Shown: positions 19,943 through 28,611, numbered from the stretch's first letter. The stretch is DNA of 64,000 bases from Streptomyces anulatus (GCF_000721175.1 NZ_JOEZ01000009.1:1-64000), one strand, 5' to 3'. Program-made: numbers and translations. Notes: generated from the sequence alone by a model not told the origin.

Positions 19943-20764
19943 TCAGAGCGTGGTGAGCAGCTCCCCGTCGATCACCGTGACCGCTGTGCCGGTCAGCAGC
20001 GTGCGTTCGCCGCGCAGCGCGGTGCGGACCAGTCCCGAGCGGGCGGACGCCTGGAGGCCGGTGAGGTCGTCGCGGCCGAGGCGGGCCGACCAGAAGGGGG
20101 CCAGCGCGGTGTGGGCGCTGCCGGTGACCGGGTCCTCGTCGATACCGACACCCGGGAAGAAGCCGCGCGAGACGTAGTCGTAGCCCCGGGCGGGGTCCTC
20201 GGCCGCCGCGGTGGCGATGACGCCGCGCCGGGAGTGGGCCGCCAGCGCGGCGAAGTCCGGGGCGAGCGCCCGTACGGTCGCCTCGTCGCGCAACTCGACG
20301 AGCAGGTCACCGATGTGTTCGCCGGTGTCGTGCACCGATACGGGGTCGGCCCCGAGGGCGTCGGCGAGCCCGCGCGGCACCGGCTCCTCGGTCAGCGGGG
20401 AGGTCGGGAAGTCGAGGGTGAGGGAGCCGTCCGGGTGGGCGGTCGAGCTCAGGATCCCGCAGCGCGCCGCGAACCGCACCGGGCCCGTGGCCAGGCCCGC
20501 GGTGTGCAGGACGTGGCCGGTGGCGAGCGTCGCGTGCCCGCACATGTCGACCTCGGTGGCCGGGGTGAACCAGCGCAGCGCCCAGTCGGCCGTGCCGCCG
20601 GGCGGCAGCGGGTGGGCGAAGGCCGTCTCGGAGAGGTTGACCTCGGCGGCGATTTCCTGAAGGCGTTCGGCGGCCGGGAACGCGCCGCCCTCCAGCAGGA
20701 GCACACCGGCGGGGTTTCCGGCGAAGGGGCGGTCGGTGAACGCGTCGACGATGCGAATCCTCAT
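19943..20764 (-). CDS. PhzF family isomerase
   Basis: A 273-residue protein of the PhzF/diaminopimelate-epimerase fold. The N-terminus reads IRIVDAFTDRPFAGNPAGV, followed by VNLSETAF, in which the glutamate is the catalytic residue of PhzF (Glu45 in Pseudomonas). The repeat half has CGHATLATGHVL and later EDPVTGSAHTALAPFW. No phenazine biosynthesis genes are near, so this is one of the many stand-alone PhzF-like proteins of unknown substrate. ATG start at 20764. Convergent to the CPBP protease gene. Confidence 0.9.
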   Translation of the reverse strand: MRIRIVDAFTDRPFAGNPAGVLLLEGGAFPAAERLQEIAAEVNLSETAFAHPLPPGGTADWALRWFTPATEVDMCGHATLATGHVLHTAGLATGPVRFAARCGILSSTAHPDGSLTLDFPTSPLTEEPVPRGLADALGADPVSVHDTGEHIGDLLVELRDEATVRALAPDFAALAAHSRRGVIATAAAEDPARGYDYVSRGFFPGVGIDEDPVTGSAHTALAPFWSARLGRDDLTGLQASARSGLVRTALRGERTLLTGTAVTVIDGELLTTL

Positions 20765-21022
20765 GGGGCGACCGTAGAGCGTCGGCGGGGAGACGGACCA
20801 AGGCCAATTCCGGGTGTCTGGCCCCTGTCCGTCTCCGTCTGCCCGCCTCTCCGTCTGCCGGCTCTTCGTCCCCCCGGCCGTCCAGGGCCGCGGTCGGCGT
20901 CTCTTCCACGACGGTCACGAGGTTCCCCGGCTGCGGCTCCTTGAGTCGAGGGTGTTCCGCAGCCGGATCACGCCGCAGCGGTACGCCCCGGCCTGTCCCG
21001 GCCCGGCGTGGGTCGTCCCGGC

Positions 21023-22411
21023 TCACGTCGTTCCGTCGGCCGCTGTCCCTCCTGCGGGGCCCGGAAGCACACGCCCCAGGCGGGCGAGCGGGGACGCGGC
21101 CATCAGGAGCGGGGACAGCATCATGCCCGCGGCCGTCACCAGGAGGCCGGAGCGCAGACCCCACTCCTGCGCGAGGAAGCCACCGAGGAGTGATCCGAGC
21201 GGGGTGAAGCCCATGCCGACGAAGGTGATCGTCGCGGCCGCACGCCCCTGCATTCCGGCCGGTGTGACCGCCTGGCGCACCGACATGACCGTGACGTTCA
21301 CCAGCTGGCTGAAGGTGCCGAACACGAAGTTGGCGGCAAGGAGCGCGAGGACCGTCGCGGCCGAGGATCCGTGCAGCGCCGGTACGCACAGCAGGGCCCC
21401 GTTGCCGAGCAGCGCCGCCGACACGAGAACCACGCCGTGGCCGAACCGCCCCGGCAGCCGCGCTGCCAGGACCGATCCCAGGAGCGCGCCCGGCCCGGTC
21501 GCCGCGAGTGCGAGGCCGACGGTGGCGCCCGCCAGGTGCAGTTCGCGCGGGAGGAAGAGCAGGTAGACGGTCATCGTGGCCGCGAAGGAGAACTGGAAGG
21601 CGGCCGAGGCGAGGCACACGGCCCGCAGCCAGGCGTTCCCGGCGACGAAGCGCAGGCCCTCGTGGATCCGGTGCCGTACCCGAGAGGTGCGCTGCGGGTG
21701 CTCCGGGCGGGCAGAGAGGTCCGGCCGGTCCGAGCGCTTCGGGTGCTCCGGAACCGGTGCCTTGCGCTCCGGTACGGCTTCGGCCCGGCGGATCCGCCGC
21801 AGTGACACGAACGACACCGCGAAGAACAGCGCGCCGGAGGCGATGGCGACCGGCGCCGACAGCAGTGACACCAGCGCACCACCGAGCGCGGGGCCGCCGA
21901 TCTGCGCCGCGGACCGGCTGCCTTCCAGCGCACTGTTGCCCTGCACGAGCTGATCGCGCCGCACCATCCGTACGAGGGACGCCTGATACGCCACGTCGAA
22001 GAGCACGGACAGGGCACCCACGGTGAACGCGACCACGAACAGCGCGGGCAGACCGAGCAGCCCGAGGAGACCGGCCACGGCTGCCGAGCCCAGTGCCACG
22101 GCACGGGCGGCGTCGGTGAGCACCATCACCGTGCGGGCACGCCACCGGTCCACCAACGCACCGGCGAGGAGCGACAGCAGCAGGATCGGCGCCTGTCCCA
22201 CGGCGCGGAGGGCGCCCAACTGGCCCGCGCCCGCGTCGAGCGCCAGGACGGCGAAGAGCGGCAGAACCACGAGCATCGTGTGTTCGCCGAGCTGGGAGGC
22301 GGTCTGGCCCGCCCAGAGCCTGCGGAAGTCGGCGTCCCGCCACAGACGCGAGGGCACGGCCCGACCGGAACCCGGACAGCCGGAGGAAGAAGGAAAGGAA
22401 GGGGACTGCAC
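21023..22411 (-). CDS. MFS transporter (MFS_3-type exporter)
   Basis: A 462-residue major facilitator with twelve predicted helices. It carries the loop 2-3 signature LAGALVDRWRARTVMVLTD and a central hydrophilic loop with PEHPKRSDRPDLSARPEHPQ, a degenerate repeat of P-E-H-P units. Similar proteins export siderophores, macrolides and other small molecules. A GTG at 22411 is chosen as start because AGAGG precedes it; a longer in-frame form from 22519 is possible. No regulator is adjacent. Convergent or lone transcription on the minus strand; substrate not predictable. Confidence 0.82.
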   Translation of the reverse strand: MQSPSFPSSSGCPGSGRAVPSRLWRDADFRRLWAGQTASQLGEHTMLVVLPLFAVLALDAGAGQLGALRAVGQAPILLLSLLAGALVDRWRARTVMVLTDAARAVALGSAAVAGLLGLLGLPALFVVAFTVGALSVLFDVAYQASLVRMVRRDQLVQGNSALEGSRSAAQIGGPALGGALVSLLSAPVAIASGALFFAVSFVSLRRIRRAEAVPERKAPVPEHPKRSDRPDLSARPEHPQRTSRVRHRIHEGLRFVAGNAWLRAVCLASAAFQFSFAATMTVYLLFLPRELHLAGATVGLALAATGPGALLGSVLAARLPGRFGHGVVLVSAALLGNGALLCVPALHGSSAATVLALLAANFVFGTFSQLVNVTVMSVRQAVTPAGMQGRAAATITFVGMGFTPLGSLLGGFLAQEWGLRSGLLVTAAGMMLSPLLMAASPLARLGRVLPGPAGGTAADGTT

Positions 22412-22717
22412 AGGAACCTCTGGGGTCGCCGGGAACGAGATCCGCCGCCCGGCGCGCGAAAGCGCACCCGGGCATCGGGCGGGTAAGGGCTCGCTGTGCT
22501 GCGACCTCAGGGGCAGCACGCGATGACGGGCCGGACTCGGCCTACGACGTCAGCGCGCGCTCGGACGACCGGGCATGTCTCTCCGCTCCTGATGGGTCAT
22601 GCGTCGCCCGGAATGCTAGCGCTCGGCGGGCGGGGGCGAAAGGCGATTGATCGCCCCTCCGCCCGCACCGCTCGCGCCTGTTCGGCCGGCCCGGGCGGTA
22701 CAGGCGGTGAGGCCGCG
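22412..22717. other. Intergenic region upstream of MFS gene
   Basis: About 300 bases upstream of the minus-strand MFS gene. It must carry that promoter, but no convincing hexamers, leader or RNA structure were identified. Confidence 0.4.
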
Positions 22718-22800
22718 TCACGCGACGGCGGTGCCCTCGAGCTCGACCATCAGGCCGGGGACCGCCAGTCGCGTCACCCCGAGCATGGTGCTGGCCGGTG
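22718..22800 (-). pseudogene. RidA family protein, C-terminal remnant
   Basis: On the minus strand the last 26 codons before a TGA encode PASTMLGVTRLAVPGL followed by MVELEGTAVA, the typical C-terminus of actinobacterial RidA/YjgF enamine deaminases. The rest of the gene (about 100 codons) is missing: upstream sequence runs into a terminator hairpin. This is a 3' relic of a deleted ridA-like gene. Confidence 0.75.
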
Positions 22801-22815
22801 CCACCCCGGCCGCGC

Positions 22816-22848
22816 AGGGCCCGGACCGCGCGGCGCGGTCCGGGCCCT
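22816..22848 (-). terminator. Terminator of the DUF6243 gene
   Basis: A perfect 15-bp inverted repeat (22816-22830 with 22834-22848) with a CGG loop, located 36 bases after the DUF6243 stop. It sits exactly at the broken end of the RidA remnant. Confidence 0.75.
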
Positions 22849-22883
22849 GATGTCGTGCGGTGCCGCCCTGCGGCGGCGGTGCG

Positions 22884-23099
22884 TCAGCTCTGTGCGGTGT
22901 CGTCGCCCGTCTGTCCGGTGCTCTCGGTCGCGCCGGCCTTCTCGCGCATCTTGCGCACCAGTTCCGCCTTCTGGTCGGCCGCGTCCTGGCGGTCGAGGTT
23001 GCGGTGCGGGCCGTTGTTCTGCCGTTCGGCGCGCGACAGCCTCTTGCGCTGGCCGCCTCCCTGGCCCACGGGGTTGTTGATGTTCTTGCTCACGGTCAC
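22884..23099 (-). CDS. DUF6243 family small protein
   Basis: A 71-residue, highly charged protein that starts MTVSKNINNPVGQGGGQRKR. It continues LSRAERQNNGPHRNLDRQDAADQK and ends with an acidic Thr/Ser tail. This is the DUF6243 family, conserved across Streptomyces and without known function. No membrane segment or cysteine; it looks largely disordered with a short helix (AELVRKMREKA). GTG start at 23099 with GGGAGA upstream. A strong hairpin follows the gene. Confidence 0.8.
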   Translation of the reverse strand: MTVSKNINNPVGQGGGQRKRLSRAERQNNGPHRNLDRQDAADQKAELVRKMREKAGATESTGQTGDDTAQS

Positions 23100-23573
23100 G
23101 GGTTCTCCCGGTCAATGATGTGAAGTGATCTACGGATTCATCGGTGGGGGACGGGCGGCGACGTCGAGGGACGTCAGCTGCGGCCCGTCACGCTCTCACT
23201 CGTGGATCGGCGTCTGGAATGACGAAGACGTTACCCGGTTTCGCCGGTCCCGCACACCAACCTCTCCGAGGCCCCGCCGTCGGCTGCCCCGTGCCGTCCC
23301 AGGTTGATCGTTCGGCGCGCAGGTGGGCGGGCAGGGCCCTCACCTGCGGCGACGGCGGCTACCCGGGTCCTCGGGCAGCAGGTGTTGCCGGATGGATCCT
23401 CAGGAACCGAAGGTCTGTCGAAGCCTGTCGGCGGCGAGCGAACACCCATCGGTCGTCGGTTCCCGGGTCCTCGGTCAGCCCTCGTTCGCCGGGCCCCGTA
23501 CCGGGCCGGAGTCCAGGACTCCGGCAGTGAAGTTCGCCGATCGCGCCCGCATCTTCTCGCGCGGGACACCCTG
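23100..23573. other. Non-coding stretch left of NmrA pseudogene
   Basis: About 470 bases without a recognisable gene. It includes the DUF6243 promoter region and, toward the right, sequence that may be decayed 5' portion of the NmrA-type gene, but no homology survives to recognise. Confidence 0.45.
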
Positions 23574-24005
23574 ATGTCCGGCCAGATGTTCGACAAGATC
23601 GGCTCGGTGCTGCGGCCCTTGTGGTTCGTGCGGAACTTCACCGGCACGCACGCGCACGCCGTGAGCATCCGGTGAGGAAGGCGCCATCTGGACCGCGGCC
23701 GGGTCGGCTTCGTGGACGTTGGGGACATCGCGGCCGTCGCTGTCCATGCCCTGACCGACGTAAACGCCCCCAACGCCGATCTCGTCCTCGCCGGGCCGGA
23801 GGCGCTCAGCTACGACGACATCGCCACCACCGTCACCCAGGTCACGGGCCGACCCGTGGACCACCACCGCCTGTTCTACGAGCAGATGCGCGACCGCTTC
23901 ACGGCGCACGTGCCGCTGGAGTTCGCCTCGATGCCGGCCGGCATGGACCGTGCCATCGCCGAGGGGGCGGAGAAGCCCTACCTGATCCTCGCCGACGAGC
24001 ACTGA
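23574..24005 (+). pseudogene. NmrA/SDR-type NAD(P)-binding protein, disrupted
   Basis: Two consecutive reading frames together resemble the middle and end of an NmrA-like (ergot-alkaloid-type) reductase. The first has SVLRPLWFVRNFTGTHAHAV, ending at a stop at 23673. The second has GRVGFVDVGDIAAVAVHAL then LAGPEALSYDDIATTVTQVTGRPV and EFASMPAGMDRAIAEG, ending at 24005. Between them a third frame reads EEGAIWTAAGS, so at least two indels (near 23670 and 23700) disrupt it. The N-terminal Rossmann motif is missing. Not expected to yield an active enzyme. Confidence 0.78.
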
Positions 24006-24099
24006 GCCGCGAAGCGAGTCGTGCGTGATGAAGGGCTTGGGGGAGGGGCCCGCGGGACGATTCCGCGGGGCCTTTCGCGTATCGTGCGGCCGGGCGCGA

Positions 24100-24531
24100 T
24101 CAAGGGGTGACGAGCCCGCCGAGCTTGCGCAGCGACTCCTGGAGCGCCGCCGTCGCGGAGTCCTTGAGCTTGCCGCCCATCAGGGAGACCGCCGCGCCGG
24201 TGAACTCCCCGTCGATGCGCATCGTCGTGGCGTCGCCCTCCGGGGTCAGGGAGTACCGCATGGCCAGGTTGACCCCCATCGGGCCCTTGCCCCGGGTCGC
24301 CAGCAGGCGGCCCTTCTCCAGTTCGTCGACCGTCCAGGTCACCTCGGCCGGGAAGCCCATGAGCTTCATGTTCTCCTCGTAGGTGGCCGCGAGCTCCAGT
24401 TCCGCCGGGCCGCCCCGGGGGAAGCTGGTGTGGGTGGCGTTCCACTCCCCGTACGACGAGAAGTCCGTCAGGCGGACCCAGACCTTCTCGGCGGGTGCCT
24501 CGATGCGTGCCTCGGCGCTGACTTCAGCCAT
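24100..24531 (-). CDS. SRPBCC family protein (START-like, Rv0910 type)
   Basis: A 143-residue protein with the START/Bet v1-like fold. It begins MAEVSAEARIEAPAEKVW, then LTDFSSYGEWNATHTSFP, with a C-terminal amphipathic helix (GKLKDSATAALQESLRKLG). Similar proteins are called type II toxin-antitoxin-linked SRPBCC (Rv0910) or polyketide cyclase-like; they bind hydrophobic ligands in a deep pocket. No toxin partner is adjacent here, so a TA role is doubtful. Start at 24531 is set by the conserved family N-terminus; upstream in-frame codons to 24597 are not conserved in character. Confidence 0.82.
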   Translation of the reverse strand: MAEVSAEARIEAPAEKVWVRLTDFSSYGEWNATHTSFPRGGPAELELAATYEENMKLMGFPAEVTWTVDELEKGRLLATRGKGPMGVNLAMRYSLTPEGDATTMRIDGEFTGAAVSLMGGKLKDSATAALQESLRKLGGLVTP

Positions 24532-24610
24532 GCGACCACCCCTGGTTCGTCCGGTTTCGGTGTCGCGGAACGTAGCGGCGGTCGCGCCAACATTCAATAC
24601 TGACGAACTG

Positions 24611-24805
24611 TCAGATCTCTTGGGGCTGCCGGTTCCGCCAGATCACGGCGGCGTCGAAGCGGTCCGACGCCCGGGGGTGAGGGCCCTCGTCGTGGCAGTG
24701 GAAGGCCGTCCAGAAGAGATCGGCGGGCAGGGCGTCATCGGGTGCGTGCACGCGGTAGACGTACTGCAGCCCGTCCTGGGCGAGCAGAGCGACCATCCAG
24801 AACAC
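24611..24805 (-). CDS. Small hypothetical protein (64 aa)
   Basis: A 64-residue protein with a hydrophobic start (FWMVALLAQDGLQYVYRV) and a body containing DLFWTAFHCHDEGPHPRASDRFDAA. A good ribosome site (GGAGGGAGG, five bases before GTG at 24805) argues that it is expressed. No known domain; the CHDEGPHP stretch is rich in possible metal ligands, but that is only an observation. The gene lies 79 bases upstream of the SRPBCC gene on the same strand and could be cotranscribed with it. Confidence 0.6.
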   Translation of the reverse strand: MFWMVALLAQDGLQYVYRVHAPDDALPADLFWTAFHCHDEGPHPRASDRFDAAVIWRNRQPQEI

Positions 24806-25049
24806 CCGTTCCTCCCTCCCGTCCCCGCCCTCTGTGCTGTGGCGTGAGGGACGTACGCGCGGGGGGCCGCGGTTGCCGCGGGGGCGTGCGATGCAAGGCG
24901 GCGCGCGCCCCGAGACGACATGGTTGTGCCTCTCGGCGCGATCTCATCCGCAAGGATGAGGGGTCGCTCCGGAGTCCCCAACTTCGGTGGGATGCCCGAT
25001 GGGTCGCTCCGGGGATGTCCTCCGGCCGCCGGACTGATGGGGTAGAGGT

Positions 25050-25592
25050 GTGCAAAACCGGACGCCTCGCATGCCTGAACCGCCCGCACCGAACCACGCC
25101 GAACTCGATGCCCGCTTCACCGTGGAACTGGCATCGGTGCTGACGGGTGCGCGCAGGCGTGCGCTGCGTGACGGGGACCGGCAGATCGACACCGCTCACC
25201 TCCTGCACTCGCTGATCGAGACGGACCCCGAAGTCCGCGAGGCCTTCGACGGAGGCCCGCAGCCGGCCAGGGTGCTCGGCTATCTCGTCCAGCGCAGCAT
25301 CGGCTACGGGCTCCGCTGGCAGGGCTCCGTCGAGGACTCCGGTGCCGTTCCGGTGGTGCGCGCCCCGGCCGTCGACGGCTGGTCGCCCTTGGCGCTCGCC
25401 GCGATGGAGGGCGCGCTGCACCGTGCGGCGTCGCGCGGCGCGTCGCGCGCCGCCGGTCTCGATCTGCTCGCCGCGCTGGCTGCCGACGCCGAGTCGCGTG
25501 CGGTGGAGGTGCTCTCCCGCGGGGGCGTGGACGCGCGGTGGCTGGCGGACCGGGCGGCCGTGCTTACGGCCGACGCGGCACGACAGGGGTGA
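25050..25592 (+). CDS. Clp N-terminal (repeat) domain protein
   Basis: A 180-residue protein with two Clp-N-like repeats: LDARFTVELASVLTGARRRAL ... IDTAHLLHSLIE near residues 20-58, and LALAAMEGALHRAASRG ... AAGLDLLAALAAD near 115-150. There is no ATPase module. Stand-alone Clp-N proteins in actinobacteria resemble ClpC adaptor or substrate-recognition domains. Role is inferred only. Start is uncertain: GTG at 25050 has GAGG just upstream, while ATG at 25071 (MPEPPAP) is an alternative. Followed by the EamA transporter gene after about 70 bases. Confidence 0.78.
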   Translation: MQNRTPRMPEPPAPNHAELDARFTVELASVLTGARRRALRDGDRQIDTAHLLHSLIETDPEVREAFDGGPQPARVLGYLVQRSIGYGLRWQGSVEDSGAVPVVRAPAVDGWSPLALAAMEGALHRAASRGASRAAGLDLLAALAADAESRAVEVLSRGGVDARWLADRAAVLTADAARQG

Positions 25593-25664
25593 GCACGTGA
25601 GGGGTGCCGTCTCGACAGGTGTCACGGGGATGACGGTGCTGTCGACTGCTGCCATGATGTGCCG

Positions 25665-26708
25665 ATGCACGCGTCATCGGGGTTTCAGGGCAGAAGTGCC
25701 GGGCTGGGCCTCGCCCTGCTCTCGGCCTGCGCGTTCGGCGGTTCGGGAGTGGCGGCAAAGCCGCTGATCGAGGCGGGGCTCGACCCGCTGCACGTGGTCT
25801 GGCTGCGTGTCGCGGGCGCCGCCGTCATCATGCTCCCGGTCGCCTGGCGCCACCGGAACCTCGTACGGGAACGTCCCGCCCTGCTCGCCGGGTTCGGCCT
25901 GTTCGCTGTGGCCGGGGTCCAGGCCTTCTACTTCGCCTCGATCTCCCGTATCCCGGTGGGCGTGGCGCTCCTGGTGGAGTACCTGGCGCCCGCGCTGGTC
26001 CTCGGCTGGGTCCGCTTCGTGCAGGGCAGGCCGGTCACCCGGGCCGCCGCGCTCGGCGTGGTGCTGGCGGTCGGCGGCCTCGCCTGCGTCGTCGAGGTGT
26101 GGGCCGGGCTCGGCTTCGATCTCCTCGGGCTGCTGCTGGCCCTCGGCGCGGCCTGCTGCCAGGTCGGCTACTTCGTCCTCTCCGACCACGGCGGGCAGGA
26201 CGGCCGGGACGGCGAGGGCAGGCACGCCGAGCCTCCGCACCCCGTCGGCGTCATCGCGTACGGACTGATCGTCGGCGCGGGCGTCCTCACCGTCGTCGCC
26301 CGGCCCTGGGGCATGGACTGGTCACTGCTCGGCGGTAGCGCGGGCATGGACGGCAACGAGGTCCCCGCCTGGCTGCTGCTCGGCTGGATCGTCCTGCTCG
26401 CCACCGTGCTCGCGTACGTCACCGGGGTCGTCTCGGTCCGGCTGCTCTCGCCCCAGGTGGCCGGGGTCGTCGCCTGCCTCGAAGCGGTCATCGCGACCGG
26501 GCTGGCCTGGGTGCTCCTCGGCGAGCACCTCTCCGCGCCGCAGCTCATCGGCGGATTCGTCGTCCTGACCGGTGCGTTCATCGCCCAGTCCGCCGCGCCG
26601 AAGCCCCCGTCGGGCCCGGTGGCCGCCGGGGCCGGGACCGGGGCCGCCACCGGCCCGGTGGCCCGGTCCGTCGAGGGCGAGTTGTCCGGCGGCCGTACCC
26701 CGCACTAA
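25665..26708 (+). CDS. EamA/DMT family transporter
   Basis: A 347-residue membrane protein with ten predicted helices in two EamA repeats. Repeat one has LLSACAFGGSGVAAKPLIEAGL and ISRIPVGVALLVEYLAPALVL; repeat two has VRLLSPQVAGVVACLEAVIAT and LLGEHLSAPQLIGGFVVL. A long charged loop (GQDGRDGEGRHAEPPHP) separates the repeats and the C-terminus is Pro/Ala/Gly rich. Such carriers export amino acids or other metabolites. Start ATG at 25665 chosen; a GTG at 25659 is possible. The short proline-rich leader frame follows 10 bases downstream, before a second EamA gene. Confidence 0.88.
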   Translation: MHASSGFQGRSAGLGLALLSACAFGGSGVAAKPLIEAGLDPLHVVWLRVAGAAVIMLPVAWRHRNLVRERPALLAGFGLFAVAGVQAFYFASISRIPVGVALLVEYLAPALVLGWVRFVQGRPVTRAAALGVVLAVGGLACVVEVWAGLGFDLLGLLLALGAACCQVGYFVLSDHGGQDGRDGEGRHAEPPHPVGVIAYGLIVGAGVLTVVARPWGMDWSLLGGSAGMDGNEVPAWLLLGWIVLLATVLAYVTGVVSVRLLSPQVAGVVACLEAVIATGLAWVLLGEHLSAPQLIGGFVVLTGAFIAQSAAPKPPSGPVAAGAGTGAATGPVARSVEGELSGGRTPH

Positions 26709-26718
26709 TGTGCCGACC

Positions 26719-26754
26719 ATGCATCTGACTGTGCTGCCGCCGCCTGCCGCCTAG
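26719..26754 (+). CDS. Possible leader peptide [11 protein letters not shown]
   Basis: An 11-codon frame with its own ATG and TAG, between two EamA transporter genes. It contains three consecutive prolines, a strong ribosome-stalling signal, and is followed 29 bases later by a hairpin (26784-26802) upstream of the second transporter. There is no strong ribosome site, so translation is uncertain. Arrangement is that of a leader-peptide attenuator. Confidence 0.35.
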   Translation: MHLTVLPPPAA

Positions 26755-26783
26755 CGCGGGCGGCCACTCCTGACGAAGACCGG

Positions 26784-26802
26784 GCTCGGGCAGTCCCCGA
26801 GC
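26784..26802 (+). promoter_or_regulatory. Hairpin in EamA leader, candidate attenuator
   Basis: GCTCGGG at 26784-26790 pairs with CCCGAGC at 26796-26802 around a five-base loop, in the 113-base space between the small frame and the second EamA gene. Confidence 0.4.
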
Positions 26803-26867
26803 GGTTCGTCGCTGCCCGCGTGCGGAGCCGAGCGACCCACCACCCTGTCCTCCTCTGGAGAAGTCAC

Positions 26868-27827
26868 ATGTCCATCCCCGTTGCTTCCGCGCTGCCCGTC
26901 GGGCGGAGCCTGTTGTATCTCGTCGTCGCCGGAGTCGCCTGGGGCACCGCCGGCGCGGCCGCGTCCCTGATCTTCCGGGTCAGCGATCTCGGCCCCCTCG
27001 CCCTGTCCTTCTGGCGCTGCGCCGGTGGCCTCGTCCTGCTCGCCGGGGCGCTCGCCCTGCGGCCCCGCCGGGCCCCCCGGGAGCCCGAACCCCGGCGTCG
27101 CCGGCTGCTCCGGATCCTCGGCACCGGCGTCGGTCTCACCGTGTTCCAGAGCGCGTACTTCGCGGCCGTCGAGGCCACCGGACTCGCCGTCGGCACCGTC
27201 GTCACGCTCGGCGCCGGGCCCGTCCTGATCGCCCTCGGGGCGCGCCTGCTGCTGGGCGAACGCCTCGGCAGGGGCGGCCTGGCCGCCGTGACCGGCGCGC
27301 TGACCGGACTCGCCGTGCTGGTCCTGGGCGGCGAGGGCGGCGACGTCGTGCCGGCCGGGGTGCTGCTGGCGCTGTTGTCCGCCTCCGGGTACGCGGCGAT
27401 CACGCTGCTCACCCGGTGGCTCGGGCGGGACGGTGGCGGCGGTGACGCGCTGACCACCAGCGCCTGGGCGTTCGGCATCGGGGCGGTGGGCCTGCTGCCC
27501 ATGGCCCTGGCCGAGGGACTGGTGCCGCACACCGCCGAGACCGGGCAGGTGCTGTGGCTGCTGGTCTATGTGGCGGCGGTACCCACGGCGCTCGCCTACG
27601 CGCTGTACTTCGCCGGAGCGGCCGCCGTCCGGGCGGCCACCGTCTCCGTGATCATGCTCCTGGAGCCGGTGAGCGCGGCCGTCATCGCGGTGACCGTCCT
27701 GGGGGAGCGGCTGACGGCGGCCACGGTCCTCGGCACGCTGCTTCTGCTGACCGCCGTCGCCGGACTGGCCTTCGCCGAGGCGCGCGGTGCGGCGGTCGCC
27801 CGCCGGAAGGAGGCCCTGGCGGCGTGA
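26868..27827 (+). CDS. EamA/DMT family transporter (second)
   Basis: A 319-residue ten-helix DMT carrier. Repeat one: [19 protein letters not shown] and [17 protein letters not shown]; repeat two: [21 protein letters not shown] and [20 protein letters not shown]. Close in type to exporters of the RhaT/YdcZ kind. ATG at 26868 is chosen, with GGAG at 26857-26860. It follows another EamA gene and a possible leader peptide; the pair may act on related substrates. A bidirectional terminator follows. Confidence 0.88.
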   Translation: MSIPVASALPVGRSLLYLVVAGVAWGTAGAAASLIFRVSDLGPLALSFWRCAGGLVLLAGALALRPRRAPREPEPRRRRLLRILGTGVGLTVFQSAYFAAVEATGLAVGTVVTLGAGPVLIALGARLLLGERLGRGGLAAVTGALTGLAVLVLGGEGGDVVPAGVLLALLSASGYAAITLLTRWLGRDGGGGDALTTSAWAFGIGAVGLLPMALAEGLVPHTAETGQVLWLLVYVAAVPTALAYALYFAGAAAVRAATVSVIMLLEPVSAAVIAVTVLGERLTAATVLGTLLLLTAVAGLAFAEARGAAVARRKEALAA

Positions 27828-27859
27828 CGTGACCTGCCCGACGGGGGCGGGGGAGTGCC

Positions 27860-27887
27860 GGTCGCGGCAGCCGTGGCTGCCGCGACC
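27860..27887. terminator. Bidirectional terminator
   Basis: A perfect 11-bp stem (27860-27870 with 27877-27887) with a six-base loop between the convergent EamA and PPOX genes. Confidence 0.75.
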
Positions 27888-27891
27888 TCCT

Positions 27892-28587
27892 TCAGCGCGC
27901 GGACAGGTAGTCCGGTACGCCGATGGCGGGATCCAGGTCGTCCGCGGGGACCGGCGCCGCGTAGCCCCGGGTGAGCGGCACGATGCCGGTCCAGTGGGGG
28001 AGGGCGCTGTCCTCGGGCTCGTCGTTGGGCCCGCCGGTGCGGACCTTCGCGGACACCTCGTTCAGGTCCAGCCGGATCACCGCCGTCGCGGCGAGTTCCT
28101 TGGCGTCGGCCGGCCGGGAGTCCCGGGAGCGGCCCGGCACGACCTGGTCCACGATCGCGTCCAGGGCGAGCCGCCGCTCCTCGGGGTCGGTCACCGCCAC
28201 GGCCGTGCCGTGCACCACCACCGAGCGGTAGTTCATCGAGTGATGGAAGGCGGACCTGGCCAGCACGAGGGCGTCGACATGGGTGACCGTCAGACAGACC
28301 GGCAGTCCCGGATCCGCGCCCGTCGCCGACCGCAGCGGTCGCGAGCCCGTCGAACCGTGGACGTACAGCCGCTCTCCTCTCCGGCCGAAGAGGGTCGGCA
28401 GGACGACCGGGGCGCCGTCGCGCACGAAGCCCAGGTGGCAGAGATACGCCTCGTCGAGGATCGAGTGGACCAGCTCGCGGTCGTAGGAGGCGCGCTGCTT
28501 GGACCGGGTGGGCACCGTGCGATCGGTGGGAAGGTAGGGGGCGGCGACGCCGGAGCCCGTGCCGTCGGGCGTTGCGGTGGGCTGCAT
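27892..28587 (-). CDS. Pyridoxamine 5'-phosphate oxidase family protein
   Basis: A 231-residue flavin/heme-binding split-barrel protein. The core reads ILDEAYLCHLGFVRDGAPVVLPTLFGRRGERLYVHGS (in parts) and SFHHSMNYRSVVVHG-like AFHHSMNYRSVVVHGTA, typical of the PPOX family close to 5-nitroimidazole reductases (NimA). ATG start at 28587 with GGAG seven bases upstream. It is divergent to a MocR-type regulator with only 26 bases between start codons, which suggests that the regulator controls it. A link to vitamin B6 metabolism is possible because both families bind pyridoxal phosphate derivatives, but NimA-like members often bind flavin instead. Confidence 0.87.
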   Translation of the reverse strand: MQPTATPDGTGSGVAAPYLPTDRTVPTRSKQRASYDRELVHSILDEAYLCHLGFVRDGAPVVLPTLFGRRGERLYVHGSTGSRPLRSATGADPGLPVCLTVTHVDALVLARSAFHHSMNYRSVVVHGTAVAVTDPEERRLALDAIVDQVVPGRSRDSRPADAKELAATAVIRLDLNEVSAKVRTGGPNDEPEDSALPHWTGIVPLTRGYAAPVPADDLDPAIGVPDYLSAR

Positions 28588-28599
28588 TGCTCACTCCGT

Positions 28600-28611
28600 T
28601 GCACTAGTGCA
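28600..28611. promoter_or_regulatory. Dyad in the MocR/PPOX divergent promoter
   Basis: TGCACTAGTGCA is a perfect 12-bp palindrome in the 26-base gap between the two start codons. It is the natural candidate for binding by the MocR protein and would cover both core promoters. Confidence 0.55.

Noticed and set aside
24100..24805. Possible toxin-antitoxin pair from the SRPBCC (Rv0910-like) gene and the 64-aa gene
   Set aside because: The small protein has no similarity to a known toxin (MenT/VapC-like) and the SRPBCC name is only historical.
24735..25670. Minus-strand frame opposite the Clp-N gene
   Set aside because: Arg/Ala/Gly/His-rich composition of an antisense frame; no motif and no ribosome site.
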